A DNA stretch of 64,000 bases from Paraphysomonas bandaiensis (GCA_965644295.1 CBFFRP010000285.1:62001-126000); one strand, 5' to 3'; numbered from the stretch's first letter, positions 11,350-22,410 are shown. Notes: generated by a model not told the origin, from the sequence alone. Numbers and translations are program-made.

Positions 11350-12096
11350 AGTCCATGTCGACAACACATACTAATATATACAGTAAAGTATGGATTCGAG
11401 ACTAATAATAAAGTACTCGTGCTAGTTTTTATTACCATTTGCTCCTGTCTAGTTACCGATGATAAGAAATAATGGTAGTGTATAGTATAGCCAACCCAAT
11501 TAAGGTACATTTTACAGTTGATTTTTATAGCTAACGTGAATTGATTTTTATAGCTAACGCCTGTTGCTAATAGGAAGACATAGACTACTCCCTTTCGCCT
11601 ATTTTCACTACTCATATATTAATAGAATTACATGAACACCAACTGTTGCTGGATTCTATTTATGCTACTGTATATCATAAAGTGACAGTCTGCTTTAACG
11701 TAAAGGGTTACGAGCTGTTCATGTCACAAAACATTAAATAAAAGTACACACGCATCCTCACTGCTACCTTGTCGTTAAGTTTTTTATAAGTAATCATTTT
11801 CTTTCTTTCTTGAAGTTCAGAGTATTGTATACTATGAGCATGCATGTTAGGCTTTATATTTCAGACCAGTTACAAAAGCAGCCATCAGGCAATAGGCCTC
11901 ATATGACTTACGGTCTTGCAATGAAGCCACTGAAGACATGACGTGAATGTCCAGTTTCATGAAATCAACGACCCATGTAGTTCCGTTTCATGCATATTCC
12001 CAAATTCCGTTTCAACGACCCATGAGGATACGGCGATTGAAATCAAGATTAATGCGATTTCGTGGACAACTTGTGTCCCAATAACAAACAGAGTCA
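11350..12096. other. intergenic
   Basis: AT-rich sequence between the copia element and the TACA array. It contains a short direct repeat of TGATTTTTATAGCTAACG near 11518-11560. I see no supportable gene. Confidence 0.5.
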
Positions 12097-12221
12097 ATAC
12101 ATACATACATACATACATACATACATACATACATACATACATACATACATACATACATACATACATACATACATACATACATACATACATACATACATAC
12201 ATACATACATACATACATACA

Positions 12222-12253
<32 letters not shown>

Positions 12254-12647
12254 CATACATACATACATACATACATACATACATACATACATACATACAT
12301 ACATACATACATACATACATACATACATACATACATACATACATACATACATACATACATACATACATACATACATACATACATACATACATACATACAT
12401 ACATACATACATACATACATACATACATACATACATACATACATACATACATACATACATACATACATACATACGTACATACATACATACATACATACAT
12501 ACATACATACATACATACGTACATACATACATACATACATACATACATACGTACATACATACATACATACATACATACGTACATACATACATACATACAT
12601 ACATACATACATACATACATACATACATACATACATACATACATACA
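12097..12647. repeat. (TACA)n tetranucleotide array, about 550 bp
   Basis: Almost pure ATAC/TACA units, interrupted by one two-base phase slip near 12248 and scattered TACG variants after 12470. The interruptions cluster toward the right end, as expected when an array expands by slippage in its purest part. Its Ile-His-Thr-Tyr reading frames are not genes. Confidence 0.97.
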
Positions 12648-12757
12648 CGCATGTAGCATGTAGGGTTATATGTTATGTTAATGTGCCTATACTGTCATTC
12701 ATATAGTTGAACCTCTCTACAAGACCATACATTAATTTCATTATCTCATTGGTCAGT

Positions 12758-13365
12758 ATGTCTCTGCGTGGAATGTGGACGAAGCATTATACGTTAGAAG
12801 GGTCAGCTTTCTATTACAATGCATCTCTAAGTAAATCAAGATGGACCCCACCTGTTGATGGTGTTGTTCATGAAGCAGAGAAATTGAAACCACCTACAGA
12901 TGATAGTGTGGCTCCTGAAGCAGGTGAAGTATCGTTACAAGAAGTTTCTAGCAGTGAAACTACTGAATTACCCCCTGAACAAACCAAACCTGTCGATCCT
13001 AGTGAAACTACAAGGTTTATATGACACAACACAGAGATTAATGTCCTCTGAAACTTTTTGTTTAGCAATAGTGATAAAAATGTAGTTAATAGTAGTAAGA
13101 AAAGAGGGTGAGTGGTATAGTCGTGCCTGACAATGTCTAATTGATACGACGCTATAGCCCTGATCCTGCTGTAGAGGATATGACTGATAAATTACTTCAA
13201 GCAGTGGCAAGTCAACAACAACAGATAAAATCAAAGAGGTCGAAAGGCGATTCAAAATCTGTTGGCTCTAACTCTCAGAAATCTGATTACCAGAAACTGG
13301 TGAATACATACGAAGCTATGGCAGGGGAAAAAGCTGAGGAAGGGTCGAAGTGGCTCGTTAGATAA
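12758..13365 (+). CDS. small WW-domain protein, three exons
   Basis: I placed the start at 12758 because it gives a short N-terminus followed directly by a WW domain (GMWTKHYTLEGSAFYYNASL, then SKSRWTPP), with both Trp residues and the aromatic core YY present. The upstream in-frame ATG would add about 17 residues of no known type. Proposed exons are 12758-13014, 13072-13107 and 13158-13365. The introns of 57 and 50 nt join in frame into a Glu/Gln/Lys-rich tail (DKLLQAVASQQQQIKSKRSK). WW domains bind proline-rich ligands, and small WW proteins of this kind are often splicing or transcription co-factors. That role is only an inference; I cannot name the family. Confidence 0.72.
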
Positions 13366-14109
13366 TCAACACAGGAATTATATTCGTCAGACTCTTAGAT
13401 TGACTGTTCAGGTTGTAATAGATTGTGGAGTATCCGTTTGGATGGCATTGAGCTTATTATGCGATACTTTTTTGCAGCTATGCTGCTTTATTTTTTCTGT
13501 AGGTTTTCTTCAATTTAGTAATAATTATGTCTTTGATGAAAGAATTATGTGTTCTGTTGTAGAGGAGTAACGATGAGATATACTCTTCCTTGCTATCGCA
13601 TATAACATGTCATATCACGCAATAAGAAATACACAGAAATCATAACTATAGAGCGAGGCAACATTTTGTAGGTGTAATATTTCGATACACGATACACTGT
13701 TAAATATTCTTTACTGCTGAAACATTAGAATGTCATTTCGATATAAATAACTGATCAGGATCACTAAGCAATGATTTCTATAGTTATTATGATTACAAGG
13801 TATAAAGTATAAGAACAATTTCTATCGAATATACAAGAAGCAACTTTACACACACAGAAAGATGACAAAAGTATTAAAAATACTCATAAGAATTACCCTT
13901 TTATGTTAAATTAAAAAAAGTAAAATAGCAAGGAAATTGATTTTTTCCGTCGTCGTTCTGTGTGTGTTCATTTATAGGGTTATGTACTTAAGGCTTTTTG
14001 TGTAACACACACAAAACGACATTTACGTTTCAAATACTTTAACTACATCTAGACTACTCTTAGGGAACAATGTAATTGATACGAAATGTAATATGTAGTA
14101 TATAGATGT
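13366..14109. other. intergenic
   Basis: AT-rich DNA between the WW gene and a MITE. Nothing supportable as a gene or RNA was seen. Confidence 0.45.
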
Positions 14110-14221
14110 CGGGACTGCGTATCAATTATTGTCAATTATTAGAATTGCAATTGAGACAGCAAATATTAATTGAAATTTTAATTGGCTACAACCTGCGCCA
14201 ATTACTTGATACGCAGCCCTG
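14110..14221. mobile_element. hAT-like MITE (112 bp) with 8-bp target duplication
   Basis: The termini form inverted repeats, CGGGACTGCGTATCAA on the left and TTGATACGCAGCCCTG on the right. They are flanked by a perfect 8-bp duplication ATAGATGT (14102-14109 and 14222-14229). The size, lack of coding sequence and 8-bp duplication fit a non-autonomous hAT-type element. Related termini occur at 44279-44386, and a partial match lies at 52940. Confidence 0.85.
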
Positions 14222-14425
14222 ATAGATGTATAGTGCTTAGTACTTAGTAGTATGTAGCATGTAGTATAGTACAATACATGAACTAGTGAAAGATGTATTG
14301 TATTGCCAGTATTGGAATTTCATCAATTGTGTTTCAACGGCAGCAATTCGTAATGCTATATACTTTTCTTTGGTCTAAACACTTTAATCGTACTTTACTT
14401 GCAATCATATTACTACAAGACTGGG

Positions 14426-16747
14426 AAAAATTTAATTTTGGCCCTTTTTGGCCCTCGGCCCGCTAGGGCCCTCGGCCCGCATTTGGCCCTCTACTACAAC
14501 TAACAATAATAACAATAATTCTTAATTAAAAACACACACAACACACACTACAACCACAAGCAACAATAACGCACAAAGCAAAGGGCAGTATTACGCACAA
14601 AGCAAAGGGTCAAATTTAGCAAGAGTTATTAATATCTTAAGCAAGAGCAACTTTATACCAAAACATTTTTCGGAGCTGGGGGCTCCCCACGCTTCGACTC
14701 TACGAGCCGGCGTCCACTGCCCCCAGGCCCCCGCCCCTAAACAACGCCGGGGCCGGCCCCACCGGCCCTATTCCGGCGTTTGGCGCCGGTCTGAGCCCTG
14801 CCGGCGGCAACACAGCATGTCTCAATCTCCTCGGTGAAAGCACAGTCTTCGGCTGTCACTGTAGACTCCTTGCCACATCCAGTGTATTTCACTATCTCCT
14901 CAATTGAAATACAATCATCAGTGGGTACATCGACAACATATCCATTCTGCAGTCGGCACTGCTCGCGATAGCCAACGATGGACCCCTCGTAAAATCCAAC
15001 TCTCACCACCTCGTACATGCACCCATCCTCAGGATCATAGTGGCTCTTCCCAATCAAAAACTTGTATTGGTTGAGCTGCGCAAACTTAGTCCTTTGGACT
15101 GACCTGTCCATTTCAAATGCAGCGTAGTCCTCTGGCAATGTGAATTGCTGGAATGGCAGATGTTTCGGCCGGGATGCATGACCCCTGAGAATTTTGTTTC
15201 GAAGTTCGACGTATTCTTGACTTAGCTTCCGAATAGTACTCACATATAACACCACGGAAGGATGCGCAGTGGGAAAAGCCTCGTTCAGCTTTCTGTTAAA
15301 CCTTTCCAGTGGATTGTTGGTTCTATTAATCAAGCGGGATGTTGATGACTCGTCTGTTACAATGCCATGCACATTCCAATCATTAGGATCGGATCCAGTT
15401 ACAGGCTTGCCCTCAAAGTTCCGTTTGATAGCATTCATCAGACCCTTCTCGAAATCCACTGAGCCATTGATGATCTCCATCATGAAATCTGTTGAGGCCT
15501 TACTCAAATAAAGAGCCATGGAATACACTTCTTCAAACTTCGATTGCAGCAATATATAAAATACAGGAATGTATAGGGACGAGGCGTAGTCATATATCAT
15601 AATTACTAGACACTGAGAAAATCCCTTTGGCACACATTTAAAAGTACAGTCTATAAACAGATGGACCGGACCACCCTTTACAATATTGATTAAATCAGGA
15701 TGTGCAAAGCCAATTATCTTCTGCATCTGATTGCTAACATTGATTGAAGTATTGAACTGTAAAAATAGTCTCTCGTCGTCATCAGCACAGTTCACAAGCG
15801 GATACGACGATATAATTCCTTCCCAATCATTGAACTCTAAACGTCTACACTGATACACCAAAGCTTTGAGTTTCGACGTTTCGAGATATCTATATGGCAT
15901 TCCTACCGAAATAAGCAAAAGAAAATGAAGTGAAAACAGCAAAAAGAAAAAAATATCAATTTTCTCACCGAGCTGCTTATATTTCGCTCGCGTTGTTTCC
16001 GCAACTTCATTTGCAATCGCAATGGAGGACTTCGAAACATCTTTCAACGCCATTGCTTCACAAAGTTGTTTCATTTCACCACTTGCGTCATATACACCTT
16101 TACAAAACGACGACCTCTCCTTGGAATTATCATCAGATGTTGGTGAATCTGAAGGCAATATAAAGATGGCGGCACCACATTTGTGCTCCTCTTTCCCCTT
16201 TGAAATTATCAGTTTTTCATCAGATTCTTCTGCTTGCTCGTGAACAAGAATTGTCAATTTAGCTGGACAGCCACATGTTCTTCCTTTCCGGTGTTTTGAG
16301 CACCGATAATAACCCTTCAAATTTCCTAAATATATGGATCAGTGGCTTACTGATAGAGAATATATTATACCGAACCATCTTGAAGCCTCTTCCTCTGCTT
16401 GATAGTGTATCTGAAACCTTCCCACTGAAAAGTTGTAGGGAGATCATCGCTATTACAACTATCTTTTCTCCCTGATTCTTCTGAATTAGAATCATGCATT
16501 ATTAATCGCCTGCTTGATGACAAAATTATTAATGAATTTGTATTAAGTTTTCAAAAAGTCGAAATTAAAAACTAATCACATTAGTTTTTTCAAAACTCGA
16601 AATCTTTAAAAGACAATAACTGAAATAATATAACAAATCAAAATCTTCAGGAGGCAAAAACTGAAAAAAATTAATTTTAGAGGGCCCGCGGGGGGCCGCG
16701 GGCCCGCGAGGGCCGAGGGCCCTGGCGGGCCGCAAAAAAACCTTATC
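14426..16747 (-). mobile_element. Mutator-like (MULE) DNA transposon
   Basis: The element is bounded by a 10-bp direct repeat CAAGACTGGG (14416-14425 and 16748-16757), within the size range typical of MULE target duplications. Both ends are strikingly GC-rich and form an imperfect inverted repeat sharing AGGGCCCTCGGCCC within the first 70 bp, in sharp contrast to the AT-rich surroundings. The interior carries one transposase gene on the minus strand. The exact outer bases of the element are uncertain by a base or two. Confidence 0.82.
14737..16320 (-). CDS. MULE-family transposase with N-terminal zinc-finger-like region; one in-frame intron
   Basis: The N-terminal part (YYRCSKHRKGRTCGCPAKL, later EHKCGA) looks like a FLYWCH/WRKY-type DNA-binding finger. 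The catalytic region has HLFIDCTFKCVP (first Asp), NGSVDFEKGLMNAIK (second Asp) and RTNNPLERFNRKLNEAF (Glu). This is the DDE order of MULE transposases. The stretch between the second Asp and the Glu is much shorter than usual and lacks the expected Cys/His block, so an internal deletion is likely. A hydrophobic insert near residue 125 is not protein: 15903-15968 reads as a 66-nt GT-AG intron that is stop-free and a multiple of three. Splicing joins KQLG to MPYRYL. Neither end of the reading frame is certain, since the upstream segment 16259-16495 may hold a first exon. Confidence 0.75.
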   Translation of the reverse strand: MKGYYRCSKHRKGRTCGCPAKLTILVHEQAEESDEKLIISKGKEEHKCGAAIFILPSDSPTSDDNSKERSSFCKGVYDASGEMKQLCEAMALKDVSKSSIAIANEVAETTRAKYKQLGEKIDIFFFLLFSLHFLLLISVGMPYRYLETSKLKALVYQCRRLEFNDWEGIISSYPLVNCADDDERLFLQFNTSINVSNQMQKIIGFAHPDLINIVKGGPVHLFIDCTFKCVPKGFSQCLVIMIYDYASSLYIPVFYILLQSKFEEVYSMALYLSKASTDFMMEIINGSVDFEKGLMNAIKRNFEGKPVTGSDPNDWNVHGIVTDESSTSRLINRTNNPLERFNRKLNEAFPTAHPSVVLYVSTIRKLSQEYVELRNKILRGHASRPKHLPFQQFTLPEDYAAFEMDRSVQRTKFAQLNQYKFLIGKSHYDPEDGCMYEVVRVGFYEGSIVGYREQCRLQNGYVVDVPTDDCISIEEIVKYTGCGKESTVTAEDCAFTEEIETCCVAAGRAQTGAKRRNRAGGAGPGVV

Positions 16748-16757
16748 CAAGACTGGG

Positions 16758-17368
16758 CTAGCTCCGTTGTTATTGAGAAACGCTCATTTTACACTAGATC
16801 ACAGAGAGAATTTGTCGTAAGACTAGATAGATTTATTAATATCGTTTACACGAAGTTGTGATAACCAACACTAACTCATTATAATCCCTGCATAATATCC
16901 TACATATGCGAACCTCTCGTTACTGAACATATCTTGAACGATCAAACTATTTCAGTTTCTCAATATCATCACAGCATTTGTACATCACTATATTTCACTG
17001 TATTCTCGTACATTGTCTTGAAGTGACATACTGAATATACTAGAATAAGATCCATATTCTAATAGTTGTTGTGAAAACGTGATATCACGTTCCTGTGGGA
17101 AATAGTTGAAGTTGGAAGTGCAGACGTATAAGATATGTAGGAAATAATACATTACATATCGGCTCAACACTAAGAAGAAAATAATATAAGTTTGCACCAG
17201 CTCATTTTCGCACAGATATGTAGTATTATATTATGCAATGGTGCATTGGAATCAATCTATGAGGTCATGGCAGTATCTACGAAATATTTCATCACAGCAT
17301 GATAGTTCCTAATTGAATAACATTTCGGTCAGATACAGTTGACAGAAGGTCTACGCTACTTCAAGATA
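16758..17368. other. intergenic
   Basis: AT-rich spacer between the MULE and the MPP6 gene. It contains the 3' untranslated end of the minus-strand MPP6 gene; no other feature was seen. Confidence 0.45.
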
Positions 17369-17982
17369 TTATTTTACAGAATTTTTGTTTCCTGATTTTC
17401 TCTTTCCCGCCATTACTCCCTGCATTATTGTAGAGTGATATGAGAGATAGATTTAGAGAGAGTAAAGACCAGACCTGACTCGGGCCACGGGGAAGACCGA
17501 TTAAAGTATCGTATCTCTCTAACATTTCTTCGTCGCTAACTGTGCTGTGCTTACTGCGTTTTTCCATTTTACGATCTAACCTATCGCTGTTAATAAGTTG
17601 TGCATACTGCCGCTCCACTATGGAGTTGCATCCTCCAAAAGATCGACGACCAGGACATGATTGATAAACAACATTTTCATCAATCTCACAACATACCAAT
17701 CTGTCTTCAGGAAGATGAGAAGAGGTCTCACCAGTTGTCCAATCAGCTTCATTTAATTTCCGTCTCTTCATTGCTTGCTCTTTCTCTTGTTGTTTCTCTT
17801 CAACTTTTCTTGCCATAAACTAAACACTTTATATTAATAATAAAACAATATACATTCAAATAATACACCTTCATAGACATGACTGACTTAGAAAGCAGTG
17901 GTTTGGTATCATTGGAAGGCAATGAGCTTTTAATAGGCTCAGTCTCTGTTGTAACAGGTTTACGAAATTTTTTTGGTGCCAT
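17369..17982 (-). CDS. MPP6: M-phase phosphoprotein 6 homologue (nuclear exosome cofactor)
   Basis: Three exons, 17869-17982, 17475-17819 and 17369-17419, are joined by introns of 49 and 55 nt. The diagnostic MPP6 blocks are present in order: LLSKSVMSMKFMARKVE (family signature around KFM, spanning the first splice), CPGRRSFGGCNSIVE (RxSFxGFN-like block) and VSDEEMLERYDTLIG. The protein ends in a basic tail (GKRKSGNKNSVK), which fits its RNA-linked role. In other eukaryotes MPP6 binds the exosome with the exonuclease Rrp6 and the helicase Mtr4 and helps process 5.8S rRNA. Three separate motif blocks in order make the family call firm, although overall similarity looks moderate. Confidence 0.88.
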
Positions 17983-18052
17983 AAACTAGCTATATATGAT
18001 GTGTATGTCTACTAATATGTCTACTTCTGATGTGTCATATAATATGTGGTTA

Positions 18053-19422
18053 GTTGAGTAATGTATGTGTCATGAGGTTTAATAAGCAGTCGGATGAAGA
18101 GGCAGATAGATGCAAGAGGAAGTGGTCACTGGACATCAGTCTCCTCCACAGCATACTACAGGCAGAGAGTACCTATAATTAATTGTACCTATGTACGTGT
18201 TTGTACCGGTGTACATGTACTTGAATATTTCAAGAAGCCATCACTGTATATGTATATCAGTACAGACACATAATAAACCTGCTGCGTACCTCCATAAATA
18301 CACTATGAACAACTCACACACATATGTACTTCTTTACATACACTCCTCCATATACAGCAGTACATCTCCTCACAACATACCATCACATCAAACTCCGAGT
18401 CCACTTAACTAAACCACATTCATTCCATACCATACCATACCATTCATATATAAAACATGTCATCCTCATCAAATGAAACAAGTGATAAGTCTAATTTTCT
18501 TAATGAAGTAAGTAGTTATACTCCAACAGTCCCTCATGCTGTTATACAGTATGAATTATCGAAATGTGGGATAAATATAGAGGACCCTAAAATACTCCAT
18601 CTTATATCTATTGCAACTGATAGATTTCTTGCTGAAATTATATATGAAACAAAACAATTATCAATAATGAGAGCAAAAAATATGAAAGGAAAATCAAAGC
18701 GTAAAGCAGAGGAGATTACGGACACTATGCAGTTAGAAGATCTCAGTAGAAGTTTAAAAAAACGGAGAGTATCATTACGTACACGTACCACTGGTATGCT
18801 CAAATAATGCTAGCATGTTGTGAAGTTTACATATGGTGGAACGGTATGTTGATTGGATCGTGGTGGAGTCCTGTAGTTCTCTTGCCGTGTATTACGTGTA
18901 ATATCTAGAGCAAGTACCTTGCCTTATTAATTGATATAAAATTTGATTGTTTTGTACTTGTAATACATCTACGGTGGTACGCAGGGTGGCCTGTACCTGT
19001 AGAGCTTTCCATGTCTTTCCCATTATATTTGAGATTTTATTAAACTTTAGACTACGACAACACCACAAGCAACTACATGTTTGTTTATCTTAGCCATGTG
19101 TCGAATTTCTTACTGTCACAATGGTTTTTGAAACAAATTGTTTGGTATGAACACATCACCGCCGTTGGTCTCGTGGAAGAAAACGATATCTTGTAGATGC
19201 TGCTTATCAATATTTCAATTAATTGAAATTGGGACATTCTAAAATTGGATAGTTGAATATTTAATCCATCTAAAATTTCTACAAGTAATTGCAATAGTTG
19301 AGAATTAATTGATGCGTTAAGAATACCATCAGTTAGATCGTGGCAAGTTATAATTGGAGTAAGGATATTAGTTATTACACAAAACCCTCAACAAAGTCGG
19401 ACTCGCACCTTTTCGTGGTATT
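18053..19422. repeat. segmental duplication, copy 1 (with intact TAF10)
   Basis: About 1.4 kb that is repeated, with indels, at 22411-23793. Similarity starts at TTTAATAAGCAG near 18078, runs through the TAF10 gene and its promoter, and ends at the sequence CAAAGTCGGACTCGCA and TTTTCGTGGT near 19420. Both copies are in the same orientation, with about 3 kb between them. Confidence 0.85.
18457..18807 (+). CDS. TAF10: TFIID/SAGA subunit TAF10
   Basis: A single exon encodes 116 residues. The segment from YTPTVPHAVIQYELSKCG through DPKILHLISIATDRFLAEI is the TAF10 histone-fold signature. After a basic insert (KGKSKRKAEE) the protein resumes with MQLEDLSRSLKKRRVSLR, the last helix of the fold. 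TAF10 heterodimerises with TAF3/TAF8 in TFIID and SUPT7L in SAGA. The length is short for the family because the N-terminal low-complexity region is small. A decayed second copy lies at 23066-23225, so this is the only working copy in the window. Confidence 0.88.
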   Translation: MSSSSNETSDKSNFLNEVSSYTPTVPHAVIQYELSKCGINIEDPKILHLISIATDRFLAEIIYETKQLSIMRAKNMKGKSKRKAEEITDTMQLEDLSRSLKKRRVSLRTRTTGMLK

Positions 19423-19544
19423 CCGTAGAATAAGTACCAGGGATATTTCTCCGAGAAAGTAACGTGAGCCGCATATATAGTCAGCATATAGCAGATTGTA
19501 TTCTGGCCACTGATTGCCAAATGCTTGTGTGGTAAAAGGGACAG

Positions 19545-19715
19545 TAATTTGTGTGTTGATCAACCAGAGGTTGATATAGAGTATAAAACTATGCTGGTGA
19601 TGTGTTTTTTATGACAACGCTTAATTACCTATGCAATAATAATAATCAATCTAGTCTAACGACTTAACTTTCCTTTCATGATCGAAACAAGTTAATATGT
19701 TCAAAAATCAATATA
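19545..19715 (+). repeat. partial LTR remnant, TGTTGGAATA family (distal half)
   Basis: Matches the second half of the element at 5885-6165 through landmarks such as ATTACCTATGCAATAATAAT, then CTTTCCTTTCATGATC. Its 5' part is missing. A gag-like fragment follows directly, consistent with a degraded retrotransposon. Confidence 0.55.
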
Positions 19716-19970
19716 GTAGCGAATGCGGAGGAGAGAAGGAGGATAGAGCCGACGTACCAATGGTTCGACGAGAACAATGTCGCGCAGTGGATTGAAGACT
19801 TGGAGGCTTTCTTGCTGCATAAGGAACAGAATGAGGTTGCGCTTGAAATGCCACCAAGGGAGGAGGACTTCGGGATCCCTCCGCTGAACAAGATTGAAAC
19901 CAAATCATTTAAACAAGCTGAAAAAGATTTACCCCATTCCGAGGGCGTGGTCATAGTGTAGGCTCGCTGG
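19716..19970 (+). pseudogene. gag-like retrotransposon fragment
   Basis: A short open stretch reads YQWFDENNVAQWIEDLEAFL and continues HKEQNEVALEMPP before a stop near 19960. Its position right after an LTR-like remnant and its tryptophan-rich helical character suggest the start of a gag gene. No zinc knuckle or pol domain follows, and downstream codons are interrupted, so it is a remnant. Assignment to gag is an inference. Confidence 0.4.
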
Positions 19971-20099
19971 TACACAACCTTTAACGCCGAGATTTTGCAC
20001 TGATTCTACCACCGGCCTACCAAAGTAGCTGACCTCATAGATCACGCACAGATTCTGTTGCCGCCCCGCCCGTGTTCACCTGTGCTAAGATTACGCGGG

Positions 20100-21017
20100 A
20101 TTTTTCATAGCTATGCATGATTTATATATGTAATCTTGTTATGAGGCCATTGTTGTACTGTGTGTGGTCTCCATATCCCTTTGGTGTACAGGGGACTATA
20201 ACTTATGTTATTTATGGTTCTTGGAGCCGTAACTCCCCTAGAATATGTGTCATCATAGACTTGACTACTGTACCAAATATGAACATTAATAATTAACCAG
20301 TTATGGAGCGCTGGTATGTGTTTGCGATATACCTTCAGGGCGTCTTTTAAGTAAGTTAGTTTTTCTCGTATCGGCATCGTTTGTATATTTTTGTTCAAAG
20401 ATGCCTCATATATTGAGACAACAATTATCTGTATTTCAGCTGTACTTGTATATAGGTACTATAGAAGTGTTTTGCTTCAATTTATTTCCGAAAAAATAAG
20501 ATGCTACGCACAACTGTTTCGTTGTGTTACTGTATACACTGTATATACTGTATACTCCAGGATGATACTCTCGTATGCCATGATAGGAATTCCAAGAGTA
20601 ATACGAATAATACCGTGTAATACGTAAGAAGGTAACATTCTTCTTGTATCTTCAACCAACTCACACTCTACATACATACATACACATACCATACACCATA
20701 CGGTCGTAGATACAGCAGTGTGTTCCATAGATATGCATGCATACATGAATGGGGTACATACATATATATCTGCTGCATATCCATATCCATATATAGCAGT
20801 GTGTCTTTCATTGTTATCTCAAATATTGAAGGTCAGTGTAACTTCATCTCGTCAACCAAACAAGTACAGCAGGCCGTAGATATAATGGTAAGTGATATTA
20901 CATATAGACATTCTCACTCGACAATAATACTCTTGCCATATCTATCATATTATATAGATATCAATACCACGAATCATACAGCGCTTTACCAACCTCCCAA
21001 AACAGTCCAAGAACACC
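20100..21017. other. intergenic, probable promoter of the decarboxylase-family gene
   Basis: AT-rich region with short TACA runs near 20670. Two copies of the motif ATACAGCAGTG / ATAGCAGTGTG lie at about 20712 and 20797. The motif resembles one seen before several other genes here. No other gene was recognised. Confidence 0.45.
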
Positions 21018-22172
21018 ATGAACGAATGTATTTCCGAGGTTTTAGACTCAACAAATCAAGAAAATCGGAGAATATGGTGGAAAAGTTACGTGGAATCAAA
21101 CCAGTACGATCTTAAGAACTTTTTTCATGAGTGGTTGATTTACATTCCTGTCCCACCTTCATCTCAGCATACAACTGGAAATCCTGACTCTCCTGGATAT
21201 TATATAGAGAAGTGGGACTGGCTTGCAAACACTGAGAGCGGCTTAAAATTGACAGCACATGATTGTGATTTCCGTGCCTGGTTCGTTGATTTTCTTAACG
21301 CACATGGTGAGTATGTCAAGACTTCGGTTGATCTTCTTCCTCCATCTGGACAAACCGCTATTGAATCGTGGTACACCTTTCCTGGCACTGAGGCACACCC
21401 ATTTGATATCAATGATTACATCAAGCCACCGGGTGGGTTTGCGTCGTTCAATGATTTTTTTCTGCGTAAGGTGAAAAGTGGATTGCGTCCCGTGGACAGC
21501 TCAGATATTGTATCTCCTTCTGATGGTGGCATATTCTTCTTGATTGACCCACGTCAAGAAAACCAACGCAATCTGTATGATGGCGTCGAACTTCCTGGGA
21601 AATACAATGACCAGTTTACCATCACAGATGGATTTCCCTACTGGGAACATTTTGTGGGCGGTGCTGTGCTTGATATCTTGCTATGGTTTACAGATTACCA
21701 TCACTTTTTCGCCCCAGTCACCGGGACTGTAGTATGTATGGCGGACTATGCAGGCTCTTACAATTATGATTTCAACAATTTTAATGCCAAGGTCCCAACA
21801 GCTGCTGCTCCGCCCCAAGAAAGCGACCGAGTTGGGTGGTACCTCAAATTTGCGAAACACCGACGATTTGTGTGGATCATTCAGACGCCTACAATGGGTC
21901 TCGTGGCCATGTCTGCTATTGGTTTTTGGGGCGTAGGATCGATTGTCACACGTGATAATGGGGACGGCACATGGATGACCGGTGCTCGAGCAGTAATGCC
22001 CGGGGATAAGGTGAAAAAGGGAGATTATCTGGGTCATTTTGGCTACGGTGGCTCGTCGATAGTTCTTGCGTTTGAGAAAAATCGAAACATTGATTTTCTG
22101 GTTGGATCTTCACCAGATCATCCAAGGCTGATTAAAGCGGGCGGCTCAATTGGAAATTATGATACTCGTTAA
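21018..22172 (+). CDS. phosphatidylserine decarboxylase-family protein
   Basis: One exon, 384 residues. The pyruvoyl-enzyme hallmarks are visible: SPSDGG near residue 165 (catalytic Asp), DYHHFFAPVTG near 228 (the YHxxHxPV-type region) and FGYGGSSIVLAFE near 344, where the GSS triad stands for the usual GST self-cleavage site that creates the pyruvoyl group. PSD converts phosphatidylserine to phosphatidylethanolamine. No signal peptide or membrane span is evident, so this resembles the soluble PSD-like proteins found in fungi, protists and bacteria, whose substrates are often unknown. The lack of introns in an intron-rich neighbourhood may reflect retroposition or transfer; this is an inference. 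It sits between the two copies of the TAF10 duplication. Confidence 0.85.
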   Translation: MNECISEVLDSTNQENRRIWWKSYVESNQYDLKNFFHEWLIYIPVPPSSQHTTGNPDSPGYYIEKWDWLANTESGLKLTAHDCDFRAWFVDFLNAHGEYVKTSVDLLPPSGQTAIESWYTFPGTEAHPFDINDYIKPPGGFASFNDFFLRKVKSGLRPVDSSDIVSPSDGGIFFLIDPRQENQRNLYDGVELPGKYNDQFTITDGFPYWEHFVGGAVLDILLWFTDYHHFFAPVTGTVVCMADYAGSYNYDFNNFNAKVPTAAAPPQESDRVGWYLKFAKHRRFVWIIQTPTMGLVAMSAIGFWGVGSIVTRDNGDGTWMTGARAVMPGDKVKKGDYLGHFGYGGSSIVLAFEKNRNIDFLVGSSPDHPRLIKAGGSIGNYDTR

Positions 22173-22410
22173 GCACCTTGATCGCCTAGCGATTTATGGG
22201 CAATACACATTTGTTGTGTGGCTAATTAGTTTATTATATTTATACTAGCTTCAAATGTAAGCATAAATCATTTAAATTAAAAATAAAGGAAACCGAAACA
22301 AGCGAATGTTCCTCTGTAGGAGTGTTTTCGTAGACATGCTACCAGGAAGTTACCCATATTTCGTAATTCTGTTGTGAAATTTGAGCATCTACAAGGGCAT
22401 TCACTTTAGT

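Noticed and set aside
12097-12647. Long open frames of repeated Ile-His-Thr-Tyr or Cys-Met-Tyr-Val
   Set aside because: They are open in several frames on both strands purely because the tetranucleotide lacks stops; the same happens at 1, 30290 and 40868.
19085-19294. A 69-codon minus-strand frame conserved in both duplication copies (also 23450-23659)
   Set aside because: Its conservation follows from the recent duplication itself; there is no codon-like substitution pattern or recognisable domain.
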